The translations under genes were made by a program, and so were the position numbers. 64,000 bases of DNA. It comes from Margaritifera margaritifera (lineage: Eukaryota > Mollusca > Bivalvia > Unionida > Margaritiferidae). Under the pieces are notes generated by a model, which saw only the letters and a program-made list of their open reading frames with translations, did no database searches and was not told where the DNA came from. The stretch is from positions 1,017,001-1,081,000 of the forward strand of contig JAQPZY010001660.1 in assembly GCA_029931535.1 (NCBI GenBank), written 5' to 3'. Positions within the stretch are counted from its first letter, which is position 1. Each line of letters opens with the position of its first letter. Shown piece by piece: positions 34,309 through 47,412 of the stretch.

Positions 34309-34511
34309 CTCTTTACACTCCTGTGTGTCTGTATTCATCCATAAAGCTTCGCCCGATGGGGACAATCCGCAGTATCTGGAACCGTATCCGTGACTAAAGT
34401 AGGTCATAGGACCATGGGGACATGGATATACCGCGCTGTCGCCTGTATGTGTCCGGGGCCACAAGTAAACCCCTGTTCTGTCTATAAACATCTTCTCTTC
34501 TCTGCAATACA
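34309..34511 (-). CDS. Adhesion GPCR exon, hormone-receptor (HormR) domain
   Basis: A 203-nt exon, acceptor GATATTTTACAG and donor GTTAGC. It encodes YCREEKMFIDRTGVYLWPRT, HTGDSAVYPCPHGPMTYFS, RYCGLSPSGEALWMNTDT and QECKE. The order T-G-x-x-W-P-x-T ... G ... Y-P-C-P ... R-x-C ... W ... C matches the HormR domain found between the EGF region and the GAIN domain in adhesion GPCRs. It enters with two bases of a Leu codon split with the EGF exon. Confidence 0.9.
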
Positions 34512-35210
34512 CTGTAAAATATCAAATCGTGATAATCTTTCAATATAGGCAGTAAGTAAGGCAGCACATGATCGGCAAAATATACCATTGTCGTTGAAGA
34601 GTTTCGATGTAGACCCTTGCTATTAAAGTTGTCTCCCTTTTACGATTGCAATAGCGTAGAATTAAATCACATGGGTCTTTTACTCTTGAAAATTGTTTCT
34701 TAACTTGTTCATATTTAGTTAAATCAATGAAAGGATTATTTATCGAACGCAAGAAAACAAGCATTTGGGGGAAAATGAATAGGATGTGTTTTAAAGGTTA
34801 CTATTCTAGAAACAGCTGCAAGTTAGTTTTTTAAAAGCTATCATACGTACACACCAGAATAAAATAAGTCGTTGGTGCATCAGCCAATACATTATTAATA
34901 ATGTGTCATTTTAAACGTTATGCTTCAGTATTATAAAAAAAATACTTGCCCAAAACTCCAAGAAGAATTGTGAGACATTATTACGAAGCCTAACAACTAA
35001 AAGACACTGCGTGCAATTCAATAGTCATAAAACTGACAAAATACAAATTCATATTGGCACCAACAGATTCGTATTTATAAAAGGACAATTTCGATGTATC
35101 CAAATTTCATATATTAGAACAATAGTAAATGCTAAGAAAATTTGAACTCTCTTTCATTCTAGTTGTTCTATGTTGCAAATTAATAAGAGTTCCGAGTCAT
35201 AGTTGAACTT

Positions 35211-35363
35211 TTGTGCCTAAATACGAAAGTGAACACACGGCACACTTTTGTGCCTAAATACGAAAGTGAACACACGGCACACTTTTGTGCCTAAATACGA
35301 AAGTGAACACGCGGCAAAACTTTTGTGCCTAAATATGAAAGTGAACACGCGGCAAAACTTTGC
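35211..35363. repeat. 37-bp minisatellite (about 4 copies)
   Basis: Tandem TTTTGTGCCTAAATACG plus AAAGTGAACACACGGCA units upstream of the HormR exon. Confidence 0.9.
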
Positions 35364-35369
35364 TAGATA

Positions 35370-38300
35370 CACCTCTGTTCATTGAAATGTTACTTTCTTT
35401 ATTTATGTTCTTTTCTGAAGAAAACAAACATGCTTTTCGTCAGCTTACAATGAAATAGAATTTAGTGTTTTGGTAGTTCTGTTCTCAGATTTTAAGGTTG
35501 ATTTTGTAAAGAAACATCAATTCTTTCATGAAGTTTCCCCTGTGCTGTTATTTAAGTAGACTTCCTGCCAATATCTAAGGCAGACACATTGTTAGTGAAT
35601 CTGAAATCGAAATATTTCAATAAATTACATAAACTGGCAATCTATATCTTGATCTGTGTAATACCTTTCTTTCACTCGCATTATGCCAGTTTGCTAAAAA
35701 TGAATGGTGTTTTGAAGCCTGATCAAAACCTTTCAACAGCAAAATTATTGGATCTAATTTAAATTATGCTGCACAAGGACTACCTAAACTCACGATATCG
35801 GCCGAAGTAATGTTGAGTAGCTTGATTTAAATTCAAGAATGATTGTTGAAAGGCCAAAGTGTCGACAGATGACAAATCGTCTGCTTGATGAAATCAGTGT
35901 TGCATACAGTTTAGCTACATATGCCGGAAATGTTAAAAACCATATTACTTTGATATTGGTTCCTTTAACTTACTGTCACTTGGTTTTAAACATGCCTCTG
36001 TTAATCTAATTGAATGATTTTACAAATTGTAGCTAATATAGCGTTATAAATTATGTCTTATAGAAAACATAAAGAATGTCGTGGATGTTGGAAGTGAATA
36101 GTTTACATTTTCTAAAGAGGTATGTGTGTCTCTCTTATGACAATCATAGTAAAAGTGCACAGATCGAAATGTAAACTGTCGTCTGGGAATGGATAGAACT
36201 TCAGAAATTTTTCCATTGTGTAATTTGTCTTTTTAAAAACAAAAATGAAGGAAAGGATTCCAGTTATGGTGACTAGAATTCAGTTAATTTAGTTCATGTA
36301 ATTTTTTATCATAACTACGTATTATGAGACTTAAATAAACTATGTATGGAAGTTGTTTAAAGAACATCACGTGTAACGGTTTAAGACTTATAATATTGTT
36401 TACTGCAGCAAAAGCAGCAGTTTCCAGCGTTTTAATTTTGGCGATTTTGCCACCTGGTATTTATTAGATTTTTTCTCTACTGGTGACAAGCTTAGGTGAA
36501 CAAATACAGTCACAGATGCATTTTGGGATAGAGTAACCTTTTTTAAATCAGTGAGAGCCATTTTGGCTAAACGTCCTATTTTCGAATACGTATTTGTCTC
36601 GTCATGTTGGTAATTAAAAGCAGAAGCAGCAGTTTTCCTTGTTTTGTTTTTCGATTTACAGTAAAATATCACGTTATTATTATGAAAAGTGATTTTATCA
36701 CACGACTACAGTGTTATTTAAGTCTATACAACCAAGTCGTGTATGTTTTTACTAAATCATGTAATAACATCTTAGCACGTCACCTATGACGTCATGGCAT
36801 GATATTAGGTTATGAAGTAAACATCTAAGGAATCCGACTGCACTTCAAAGTCATTTCAACTATTCTGCGGCTTCATTGAATAAAATCAGTATTGTGCATC
36901 GTGTGATTAATACAATCTTTGATTGGTGCTCATTTGAAGTTAAAGTTATATAAATTCTGGGCACATAAAAAGGTATTGATCTACAGCAAAATGTAGAGAT
37001 TATAATATTATTATGTGCGTATATATGGTAATTTGATGAAGTAAACAATAACTGTTCAGTTTAGTGTGCGATCATTGTACTGGTTTTCTGGGGCACAGAT
37101 GGCAATTCATATGAGAGATGAGCATTCCAACTACTAGTACAGTTTACAATTGTAGCACAAACTGGCAAACTAATTCCGAGGAGGCAATGGCCATTTAGAC
37201 TTACACGATACAATCTGATATGTTCCATAGAATCAGAAATATATTTAAGCAGAGATCAGAATCGAGACATGTGCATATTAAATTTTTTTTCCACATTTTG
37301 TTTTATGTTTGCGATTTGTTTGGTCATTTTTCTTCATAACGTATCATTATCATTAGACTGGACAGTGATTAACTCTGTGGTGATTATCAACAAATATGTC
37401 TATGTTTCAGATGCAGGGCAACAAAGGTATATATAAGACACCGTAGCAGATACATATTGGAATTTAATAACGGATAAAACACGGATTTTATTGAACCATT
37501 CTTTAGAGGCAAAAAACAACTACAGCACACATGATTGATGGAAATAATATTTTCGTCTGTGAACAACAATAATTTTTCACCTATTTTAGTCAAGTCTGTC
37601 TAAAAATGTTTGAGATTATTTTTTGCCATTTTATAAAGATAGCATTTGTTTGTGTTTTCTTCCTGAAAGCATTTTATTTGTTCAATCCCTCTGGTACACT
37701 ACCCATATGCTTTAAGCAATCAAATATTCACAGCACGACATTTAACGGGGTAGTTCAAACTTGACCATAAAAGAAAAACAAGTCTGTAGCCGCATTTTAC
37801 ATTTTGCTGAATTAGTAACTTTCAAGTTTAAGCACAACGAATTTCCTTTGTAATTTATCACCAAAATGTTAGTATTTTGATATAAACATCTTAGGAGAAA
37901 AACCTGCGAAGGTACTCCAGTGTGTCCTATTGTAAGTTTTGCTTTAAAGTTGGGAAAATCCCCGAGAAATTTCAAACATTAAACGAAATGACATTTTGAA
38001 AGATTTATTTTAATTTCGATTCACAGTGTAATCTTACTGTTTTGGCATACTTGGAAACTTTAGTCCAATATATATGGCCATTTTTTTTAAAAACACAAAT
38101 TCAAAAAGAAACGTCAACAAGACTTTCAAAGAAGTTTCGATCAACATCGCTAAAAAAGAAAATACGCAAAAATGGAAATTACTGCAATTGTACAATCATT
38201 GCTACTGTGGAAATTGCCAGTCCTTTAAAAGCGTAAGAAAAACGCAATTGAAAAGATATTTCAAAAAGACATTTTCCTTCATTTACACAAAATTTAAAGG

Positions 38301-39030
38301 AAGACACATGAGCAAAATTCCTGTGCGTTCTATTTATGAAAAAATTAACATAGAAAAGAGGAGGAATGTGTTGTAAAACGTATCGAAATGACATGACAAA
38401 TCACAAGATCCGATGCCAATGATGTCAGCTAATGTAAATGGCGTCAACAATAGCAAACAAGTCTTCTAATTATAATGAGAAGTGTCAATAAGAGAACGAA
38501 AAATATTAACGAAAAGGGTCTTTAATAAGCACGTCAAAATTATCCTGATATACTTCGTCTTAACGAAAAGATAACTAATAATGTGAAAGTAGAATGCCGA
38601 TCACGAATAATTAATATTTCCTATATATTCAAATTATTTGGCGTGGCAATTATATGAAACTATGTAAAACTTAGTTAAATTGGATCAGAAAAGCGGATTG
38701 TGAATAAATGTAAACGTAAGTCGAACCATAAAACTGTTTAAAAATAAAACAAAACAAACAAAAAATTTGTACGATCATCATTCATAAATGTAAACAATTC
38801 AATAACGAAATTTAATCTGTTCCATGCAAGAACGTTAAACATAGTATCTGAGCATATGTATCACGTGATTTACTGATTAAAGAGAGTATTAAACAATTTT
38901 AAAAAATTATGTTTTTCTATACAATAAAATTCGTCGCCTTTGCCTTATTGACACCTTAGGATAGGTTTATAGAATTTAATTTTTGACAGGTAAATGGTTG
39001 CTGCGTTACATCAACGATCATTTTTAAATG
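35370..39030. other. Receptor intron, no recognised feature
   Basis: About 3.6 kb of AT-rich intron. A Lys-rich plus-strand frame at 38074-38376 lacks any recognised domain and reads like chance A-rich sequence. No terminal repeats or transposon proteins were found. Confidence 0.55.
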
Positions 39031-40815
39031 AAACAAGAGTCCCTCGAAGTGACTGACGTTCTACTGGTTGAAAAGATTTTCCAGGATTTCAAGATGAGAC
39101 CATTACTTCCTTTTAACTGCCGAGAGTTGAAACCATTTTTGATATTCTTCAGCAATAAATAGTTGTTCAAATTAGCTGCTGTGGTGGACATATTGGATGT
39201 CAACTTGGCACCATTTTCATTCAGGACCAACAAAGGCATCAAAAAAGTCTTCTGGTGGAAAACCCATGTTGATAGGGCTTTCAGTTTTGAAGGAGCAACG
39301 ATAACAATATTTTCAAGATGGATGGCATTGTGGCAATATTCGTTATCAGATTGGCATCATTTCTATTTAGTACCAACTAGACATCATAAGAAGTCTTTTG
39401 ATGAAAGCACAATGTCGATATCACCAGCAATCTAGGTGAAGAAGTAAGAAAAGTTTCAAGATGGCCATTGTGGCAGTCATATTAGAAGTCGGATCGGCAC
39501 CACATTAAATTACGACCAACTGGACATCATAAGAACTCTTTCAGTGAAAACCCCATGGTGTTGTGACCATTCATTCAGGAGAAATAGTGACAACAGGATT
39601 TTCAAGATTGCCACTGAATATACTGAATGTCTGAATGGCACATTAGGACCAACTAGAGAGCATAAGAAGTTGTTTAGCAAAACCCCATGATGATACGACC
39701 ATCCATTCAGGAGGAGTAGTAATAACAATATTTGCAAGATAGCCGCGGTGGTGGACATATTGGACATCAAATCGACACCATTTTTATTTGGACTAACTAT
39801 ACACCATAAGAAGTCTTCTGGGGAAAACCCATAGCAATATTACTTTTCATTCAGGAGGATAAGCAATAACAAGATTTCAAGATGGCTACTGTGGCGCCCA
39901 TAATTGGACGTCAGATCGGCACCATTTTTATTTAGGACCAACTAGACATCATAAGAAGTCTTCTGGTGAAAACCCAATAGCAATATTACATTTCGTTTAG
40001 GAGAAGTAGCGACACCAAGATTTTCAGGATAGCCACTGTGGCGGCCATATTAGACATCAGATTGGCACCATTTTTATTTAGGACCAACTAGATATCATAA
40101 GAAGTCTTTTGGTGAAAACCCATGTTGATATGACCATCCATTCAGGAGGAGTAGCGATAACAAGATATTCAAGATAGCCACCATGGCGCCCATATTGGAC
40201 ATTAGATCGGCACCGTTTTTATTTAGGACCAACTAGATATCATAAGAAGTCTTCTGGCTAAACACCTATGGCAATATTACATTTCGTTCAGGAGAAGTAG
40301 CGGTAACAAGATTTTCGGATACCCAATGAGGCGGCCATATTGGACATCAGATTGGCACCATTTTCATTTAGGACCAACTAGACATCATAAAAAGTCTTTT
40401 GTGAAACCTCGTGTTGATATGACCATCCATTCAAGACGAGTATCAATAACAAGATTTTCAAAATGGCCACTGTGGCGACAATATTGGATATCTGATTGGC
40501 ACCATTTCATTTCGAACCAACAAGACATTATAATATGTCTTCTGGTGAAAACCCCATGTCAATATGACTTTTTGTTCAGGAGGAGTATCGATAACAAGAT
40601 TTTCAAGATGACCACTGTAACAGCCATATTTAATGTCCGAGCGGCACCATTTTCCTTTAGGACCACCTAGACCATGGGATGAATGTGTGTGTAACTTTCA
40701 TGGCAATCATTCAAGTAGTTTAGGAGGAGTAGCGATAACCAACTTATACTAACGGACGGACGTCGGACAATTTAACAGACCATCCCATAAGCTTTTCTGG
40801 TCTAAAACCGGTTGA
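39031..40815 (+). mobile_element. Pearl-like satellite-cored repeat, copy 3
   Basis: The longest copy, about 1.8 kb, starting AAACAAGAGTCCCTCGAAG, with roughly ten ~150-bp core units and the ACGG-type 3' end (ACTAACGGACGGACG ... CATAAGCTTTTCTGGTCT). Same orientation as the other copies. It ends about 90 bp from the EGF exon donor. Confidence 0.78.
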
Positions 40816-40901
40816 GTTAAACACCTTTTTCTATTCAGTTCGTTTATCTAAATAATACGAGGCACTATTATAAATTGGTTATTGAAGTGTATTCTACTTA
40901 C

Positions 40902-41030
40902 ATTCTTTGCAGTTCATTCGTTGAGTACCATCCGGGCATTTGCATGTGTATTTATCACTTACAGCCACACAGCGGCCACCATCACACGGATTAGAATTAC
41001 ATGGATTGGACTTGTGTTGACAATTTTCCC
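40902..41030 (-). CDS. Adhesion GPCR exon, EGF-like domain before HormR
   Basis: A 129-nt phase-1/phase-1 exon, acceptor CTACAATGCAG and donor GTAAGTAGAAT. It completes the last cysteine of the preceding EGF (ENC) and then encodes NPCNSNPCDGGRCVAVSDKY and TCKCPDGTQRMNCKE, a complete six-cysteine EGF-like domain. The exit base joins to TG TAT TGC of the HormR exon. Confidence 0.9.
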
Positions 41031-41309
41031 CTGCATTGTAGATGAATACATGAGCTAATTAAACTCTACTTCGAGAAATGCACATAGTGCATTCATTCCT
41101 GTTTACAAAATAAATTTACAATACACAAACTGCATTCAAGATTTCTAAAAATTCTGCTGTTAAATGTGCATATGCTTGATTTTGTCCTTATTTTTCAAAT
41201 ACTTATGACTGCTTTTGTCAAAATCTTAAGAAATGCTTTCTTGCCTAATCGTTGCTAATTCTAAAGAACGTCTTAATGTACAGATGAACGAGGGATTCAG
41301 TTTATCTTA

Positions 41310-41434
41310 TACTGCTCCATGGTAATTACTGTCTTACTGCTTCATGGTAATTACTATCTTACTGTTCCATGGTATTCATTGTCTTACTGTTCCATGGTAT
41401 TTATTGTCTTACTGCTCCATGGTATTTACTGTCA
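41310..41434. repeat. Short tandem repeat, ~22-27 bp unit
   Basis: Five imperfect copies of TCTTACTGCTCCATGGTAAT plus TACTG. Confidence 0.8.
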
Positions 41435-41439
41435 TTGGG

Positions 41440-42655
41440 AAACATACAAATACAACTTAATCCAGACCAAAAGCGTAACCTCAAGTAAAAGATAAATGGG
41501 TCATATTACGATGGCTCTTTGCAGATGGTAATGACTAGAATATGTCTATATTTACTATTGCTCTACATTAAAATCCTTTTTTTTTTTTTTTTTTTGAAGG
41601 GTTGTGAAAGTTGTTGGTTCCAGCTCTCAATATGTAATAAGAAACAAATGTCTAAGTGTATCAGCGTTTTTTTTTTCTCGAGGCGATACCATGGACAATT
41701 GATGGAGTACGACGAACGTAAGGCCAGACCGGACCTAATGCCGAAGACCGCTGAACCTTTAAGGTAAAGCTGTGCACATGCCTTAGTTTCAACGCGTTCA
41801 AATAAATCAAATTTTAATTTACAAATTAAAAGAAAAAGACAATATACAATTCAAATTAATAAAAGATAATAAGAAGAGGCAGACTTTAATTTACAAAGAC
41901 ATCAAATAGCATGCAATTTTGTAAAACATTTAGGTCTCCTCTTAGTTACTATTAAGTTACACAGCCTGACTGCAGAAAAGAACAAGTTTCGTCACATGTT
42001 CTAAAACATCATGAAAGCTTGTAAGCAAAAGCACTTCTATGTTGCGTGGAATATCACAAAGGGGTAAGGATCAGAGATATGTATAAATACGTGGTACAAT
42101 TTTGTAAATGTTTTGATTTATTCTAGATTCTGTTAAGGAAGTTGTTATAAACAAATAGTTATATCATCCCAAGGAAGAAAGTATAGTTGTCATGCTGTGT
42201 TACTAAGGTTCAAAGTTACGGCCATGAAGAAAGTGTTGTGTTCCATATTTTGACGGGTCATCAGAGAAAGAGATGTATACCTAAGTTCCCGTCTCCGCGG
42301 AAGGATTGGGTATCAGAGAAAACGTTGACGTTCTTGACGCCTCTAATGTAAATGTAATTAAAGGGTGAATTGTTTAGCGACTAAAAAAGATTGTTTGAAT
42401 TTACAGCCAGCTTAACACATTTGATTTCAACGTAATTTTCAAATCAGCATTAACTAATGGTTTTCTGTAGTGTCTCATTAAGGAACTTTTTTAGCCTACA
42501 CATAAATTATTAGAAACAACGGTGCCATTTCGAGCCCATTTCAGTTCCATTAATTTGCAAATAATGTGGATTGTGAAATATGAGAGTGTTTGACTATTTA
42601 TTAACCATTGCTTTTAAAATGTATAAGACAAGTTTTTCATGATATTCTATATATT
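41440..42655. other. Receptor intron, no recognised feature
   Basis: AT-rich intron with a T tract at 41578-41597. No gene or mobile element recognised. Confidence 0.55.
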
Positions 42656-42659
42656 GGGC

Positions 42660-42944
42660 GGGGCCGGTTCAACCACAACAGAAATTAGGCGGTCGCCTAC
42701 GGCGGCAAAATTTTTTTTTTTTTTTTTTTTTTTTGGGGGGGGGCGGCAAAAAACTCAATGAATAAAAAAGAAAGTGAAATAGCGTAAAATAGAAGATAAC
42801 AAGCGTCTAAAACTAGAAAGAGAAAAACAGATGCAGAATTTGTATTCATACTAATGCACAATATTAATTTTCGAAAGTTAATGGGGGGGGGGGCGCAAGG
42901 CTGAAGGTTCGCCTAGGGTGCCAAATACCCTTGCATCGGTCCTG
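42660..42944. mobile_element. hAT-like MITE, copy A
   Basis: About 285 bp, left end GGGCCGGTTCAACC and right end GCATCGGTCCTG, whose ends are imperfectly inverted (CAGG.CCG). The interior shares GGCGGCAAAAAA, GAATAAAAAA, AGCGTCTAAAA and GGTTCGCCTAGGG with the copy at 60431-60680. It contains poly-T and poly-G runs. Confidence 0.6.
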
Positions 42945-43234
42945 ATTACGGGGCACATCTGCGTGCTCGTTTATCAAATAGAAACATAACACAGAGTTTT
43001 GCGAACGAGACCTAAATGAAGAATTCCTTAAATACTGAACCAACATTTTACTACACTTCAGGATATTTTCTGAACACACACGTTACAAAGATCAGTAAAA
43101 CAAATGCCACGTACTTGAAAAATCATATGGACAATTTATTATCCAATTAGGACATGGAAACTTTAGTTTAAGAAAAAGGAATTTAAGATATCTTAAATAA
43201 AAGACTGATAAATTCTATATAGGTAGTATTGCCA

Positions 43235-43325
43235 AGTGGCTCAGATATATTCAAAATTGTATAAACTCTCGACAGGCTTCAAACTCTTGACCTTAAGTCA
43301 ACCGAAAGATGTATGCATGACGGAT
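43235..43325 (+). mobile_element. Possible tRNA-derived SINE remnant
   Basis: GCCAAGTGGCTCAGA followed about 40 bp later by GGCTTCAAACTCTTGACC resembles degenerate A and B boxes of a tRNA-type promoter. No clear tail was seen, so this is a weak call. Confidence 0.25.
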
Positions 43326-43447
43326 GATATATCTACTTTCCTTACTTAATGATACCGATTATGTGTGTCAGAGATTTGATGACATACATATTTGTCTAAA
43401 ACTGAAAAAGTAACTGAAATTATAACCTAGATTCTAAACACACATAC

Positions 43448-43488
43448 ACACACATATCTATCTATCTAACTATCTATCTATCTATCTA

Positions 43489-43555
<67 letters not shown>
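43448..43555. repeat. (TATC)n(TA)n microsatellite
   Basis: TATC/CTAT units followed by about 30 TA units. Confidence 0.95.
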
Positions 43556-43557
<2 letters not shown>

Positions 43558-43559
43558 TG

Positions 43560-44363
43560 AAAGGATAAAGAGTTTCAGTGACATTCGATACTTTTAAGGG
43601 AGAAAGACTGTTGAATTAATCACCAAAGGCATGCTCAAGAAAAACTGACACTTGTAGTTGACACGTCACAAGCAATTATTTAATAGAAATGAAAAGACAT
43701 GAATATACATATCAATGCAGTGAAAACTTGTGAAAGTTACAGACAACTAAAAGACACCACACTAGAGTAAGAAAACAAAACTGGCCTTCATTTCACGAAC
43801 ATAACTCGTTTGGACCGAACTTAAATTTAAAATCCAGTGATCAGATTGGCTGAAATTTAAGTCTGGCTCAAAGTTTGAACAATCATCTGTTCTAAGTCTA
43901 GGCTTAAATTTAAGATTGGTGAAACTGTGGCCTGGCTAAAAATGCATGCCGACACATGCGAGAGGTTTAAAAAATCACACTCTTCGCCGGAGCAACTACA
44001 CAGTTCCACACTCGATTTTTAGACAACAAAGAACTGCTTTGGCAAATGTTCTTAAACATCCCATAAGCTTGTAGGCGGAAGCAGAGCTACGTAAACTGCG
44101 AGGGAATCACTACTTGATAATAATTGGAGATAATCATACAGTGTAATTTTGTAAATGCTTCTATCTTGTCTAGATGTTATCAAGGAATTTGCTAAAAGCA
44201 GTTCTATCATGACAAAGAAGAGATTTTACTTGACAGACTGTGTTACTACGGTTCCAAGCCATGCCCATGCAGAAAGAGTTGAGTGTCAAAACGTATTCTA
44301 CGTCACGCAAGCAGAACGTTTTGCTACATTCCATCAGAGAAAAGGATGCATGCCCTCACTTAC
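43560..44363. other. Receptor intron upstream part
   Basis: Intron between the EGF exons. Its part nearest the large EGF exon (44277-44363) is included in the duplicated fragment found at 56501-56924. No other feature was seen. Confidence 0.6.
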
Positions 44364-45830
44364 CGTAGAAGCCCTGGGCACAGTTACACGAATACCAGTT
44401 GGAAATATTAACAGTCAGTAGGCCACCAGCATGCACTGCGGACGGAACTTGAACGGATTTCCATCCCAGAATGACTCTGTGCGAGCATGTGCCATTATTC
44501 AAACATGTACTTAAAAGATTACAGAAATTATAAAACTCACAAACCTCTCCATAAAAATTAGTATCCAAACATTCACACCAATACTTGTTGTAGTCAACAC
44601 TAACAATGCATTTCCCTCCGTTCAAACATGGCGAACTTGCACATGCATTTTTATATTGGCAGAGGTTCCCCGTGTAACCGAAAAGGCATTCACACTTAAA
44701 TGAACTTGAGTTATTCACGCATTGTGCACTATTCTTGCATGGATTTGACAAGCATGGATCATAATGTTGACATAATTTCCCCGAGTATACTGCAGGGCAG
44801 TTACAAAAGATGTCGCCATTACTGGTTAAGTTTTTACAAGTTGCGTTGTTCTCACAATGTATCATTTTACAGCCATCGACCTTCTCGCAGTTTTTACCAT
44901 AACGCTCGATAGAACAATTGCAAATGTACTCGGTGTCACTCATATTGATGCAAATTCCATCGGCTGCGCATGGATTGGAAACGCATGGATTACTTGTTTC
45001 ACATGCTTCACCATAGAAGGGAGGTTGGCACTCACATACAAAGGCATCACTGCTCATATTAAGGCAAGTGCCTCCATTCAAGCAAGGCTTTTCGAAGCAT
45101 TTATTGTAGTTCTGACACTGTTCTCCCCATCGTCCTTCTGTGCAATGACAAATATAAGACCCGGAATCAAGCGATTCGCACGTACCACCATTTTCACATA
45201 TGCCATAGAGGGCGCATGCGTCGTGTTTCTCACAGTACACTCCTCGAGACCCTAGAGGGCACATACATGTATAATTACCAGTTATTTCTTCGTGTCGACA
45301 TTCACCTTTTACACACGGATCTCTTACAACACATGAGTTTTCTTTCTCACAGTACTTTCCATAGAAACCAGCATCACACTCGCAAGTAGAATTCATTTCA
45401 GTTGATGGTACGCAGGTGCCGTTAACACATGGTGACGGTGAGCATGAATCCATTGTTTCACAGTGCTCACCGACATAGAAATTTGGACAAATACAGGTGT
45501 AGTTTCCATCCTCCTTATTCAGATCACATAGGCCGCCATTTTTACACTCGTGAGAAATACATTTATTATAAAACTGACACAAATTACCATAAAACATACC
45601 AGATGGACATTCGCAACGATAACTTCTATCTCCTTGGAATATGCACGTGCCGTTGTTTTCGCACGGGTTTCTTGCGCAAAGATCCATCTCCGTACAATTC
45701 GTCCCGCCCCATCCTTCTGAGCAGTTGCATCGATATGACAGGTCTGGATTGACAAGGCACTCTCCTCCGTTCTTGCAAGGGTCCCACACGCTGCAATTGG
45801 TGAATAAGCTGCACTCTTTTCCGTAGAGCC
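44364..45830 (-). CDS. Adhesion GPCR exon with about 12 tandem EGF-like domains
   Basis: A single uninterrupted 1,467-nt exon (phase 1 in and out; acceptor ATTTTTAAG, donor GTAAGTGAG). It starts with the last cysteine of an EGF domain (LYGKEC), then carries consecutive domains. Examples are NCSVWDPCKNGGECLVNPDL, DLCARNPCENNGTCIF, NKCISHECKNGGLCDL and NACASSPCLNGGKCIVS. Most keep the six-cysteine C-x-C-x(4-8)-G-x-x-C end. The final domain (FCNLLSTCLNNGTCSHRV...) has an extra ~20-residue insert before its fifth cysteine (SVQVPSAVHAGGLLTV). Many N-x-S/T sites suggest glycosylation. These repeats form the adhesive stalk. Confidence 0.94.
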
Positions 45831-47410
45831 CTTAAAAATGACACAATTTACACGAAAAGAAATATTAGTCATAATCATTATCAATCGGCTGACATTCTTT
45901 TTATTATGTGAAACTACGTTAGAATTATTTTTCACTAAATCGAGACGACCACTATAATCAATATACAGGTTCACTGTTTTGGCAAATTTCTAATTTTCTG
46001 TCTATGAATGTTAAAGGTTTGGCATTTAACTTACAAGAAGAACAGTGTTCTTTGGTTAACGTAAAAAGGATGTCAGCAGACGCAATTTTCACCATGCTGA
46101 TTGTCTTTTATATGTTGGTAAGCATTAAGAGACTTCGTTATTTTTTTATAGCATTGGAAATGATTCCCAACGAAAATTGCCAATCCTAATGGTTTTATTC
46201 AAAGAAAACATTTAAGAATTCAAAATGAACATGATAATTTTTAGCATTACGATCTCACGTTTTCTCGCGAAAGCTTCTGTGCAGGTAATAGTAGTTAATA
46301 CTCGCAACAAATGATTTACCTAAGATAATGAAAATATTCTATGTAATGGATTTACCTAATGATTTACCTAAGATAACGAAAATATTCTATGTAATGGTTT
46401 TTTTTTCGTGGTTCCCTCTTACAAATTCCGCATTACTTCTAAAAAATGTTTGACAAACTTCAAGGTACGTATTTACAATAAAACCTCAAAGCTACAGATC
46501 CAAAGATTTTGGATCTCAAAAGTACAGATTGAAATAGTATAGGTACGTACTTCAACTATGTGTAATATAATTAATATGCACAGTATACAAAATAAAGCAA
46601 AATAATTGAATCAATATATATTTAATATATATTACTTATATATTTAATATTACTTATCTTGTCATTTTAATTGATGAAACGGCGGGGGGATGAATGAGGA
46701 TTTGCGACGGCTTTCAATGTCATTGGATTTTGAGAGTATTTATCATTTATGTACACTTAAATTTGTATTTCTTACCTGGAAGTGACATTTTTTCAGCGAT
46801 GAAACTAACTCATCAGGTCAAGAGTGTATGTTACTTTTCGTGGCATTTAACAGTATGTTTATCTACGAGTTTTTGTCTACTCCCGACATCATATTTTTGA
46901 GGGAAAAATTCTGTTTTCGTTACGGGACTCTTTTGGTGAGATATCTTAAGTGAAGGACTATTTAAGAATAACGATTATGCACAATTTGCTTGGATCGAAC
47001 GTTTGTTTACCGAAGCATTCATAAGAACATGATCTCCTCGGCTTCGAGTGACTGATCAAATTTATTCCCCACCCCCACCCCCTGTTATACCAACTACTTA
47101 GGTTACTAAACTGTCTCTGAATACTAAATATTTAAGACCAAAGAGAGAATTTCAGACAAAAATATCACTTTTAAACATTGTACTAAAAGAGTACGCATAT
47201 ATTTTACCCAACAGCGCCAAGAATTCCGCTCTTCTGCAGACGAACATTGTTTATTATGGTGTACCCAAGGGATGCAACCATCCGTGTAATCAGTCAAGCG
47301 GAAACATATCACGAATTAAAGAAAAAGCTCGCAAAACAAACATGGGAAATTCGTGAGATTTTTCTAGAAAGCATAGTCATCAGAAAGAAATAGTGTTTTG
47401 TAAAATATAT
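45831..47410. other. Receptor intron, no recognised feature
   Basis: AT-rich intron. A missing exon that would supply the start of the first EGF domain may lie in this or the following intron stretches, but no convincing cysteine-rich frame with splice sites was found. Confidence 0.5.
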
Positions 47411-47412
47411 TG

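Noticed and set aside
38074..38376. 100-codon Lys-rich plus-strand frame
   Set aside because: Composition follows the local A-rich bias; no domain, no splice or promoter context, no repeat or transposon link.
44700..45255. Plus-strand frames across the EGF exon
   Set aside because: They are antisense shadows of the cysteine-rich minus-strand exon.
46030..46110. Candidate missing exon ending KEHCSS with a GTAAGT donor and matching phase
   Set aside because: It has only one cysteine, no polypyrimidine acceptor and no EGF pattern, so it cannot supply the missing EGF start.
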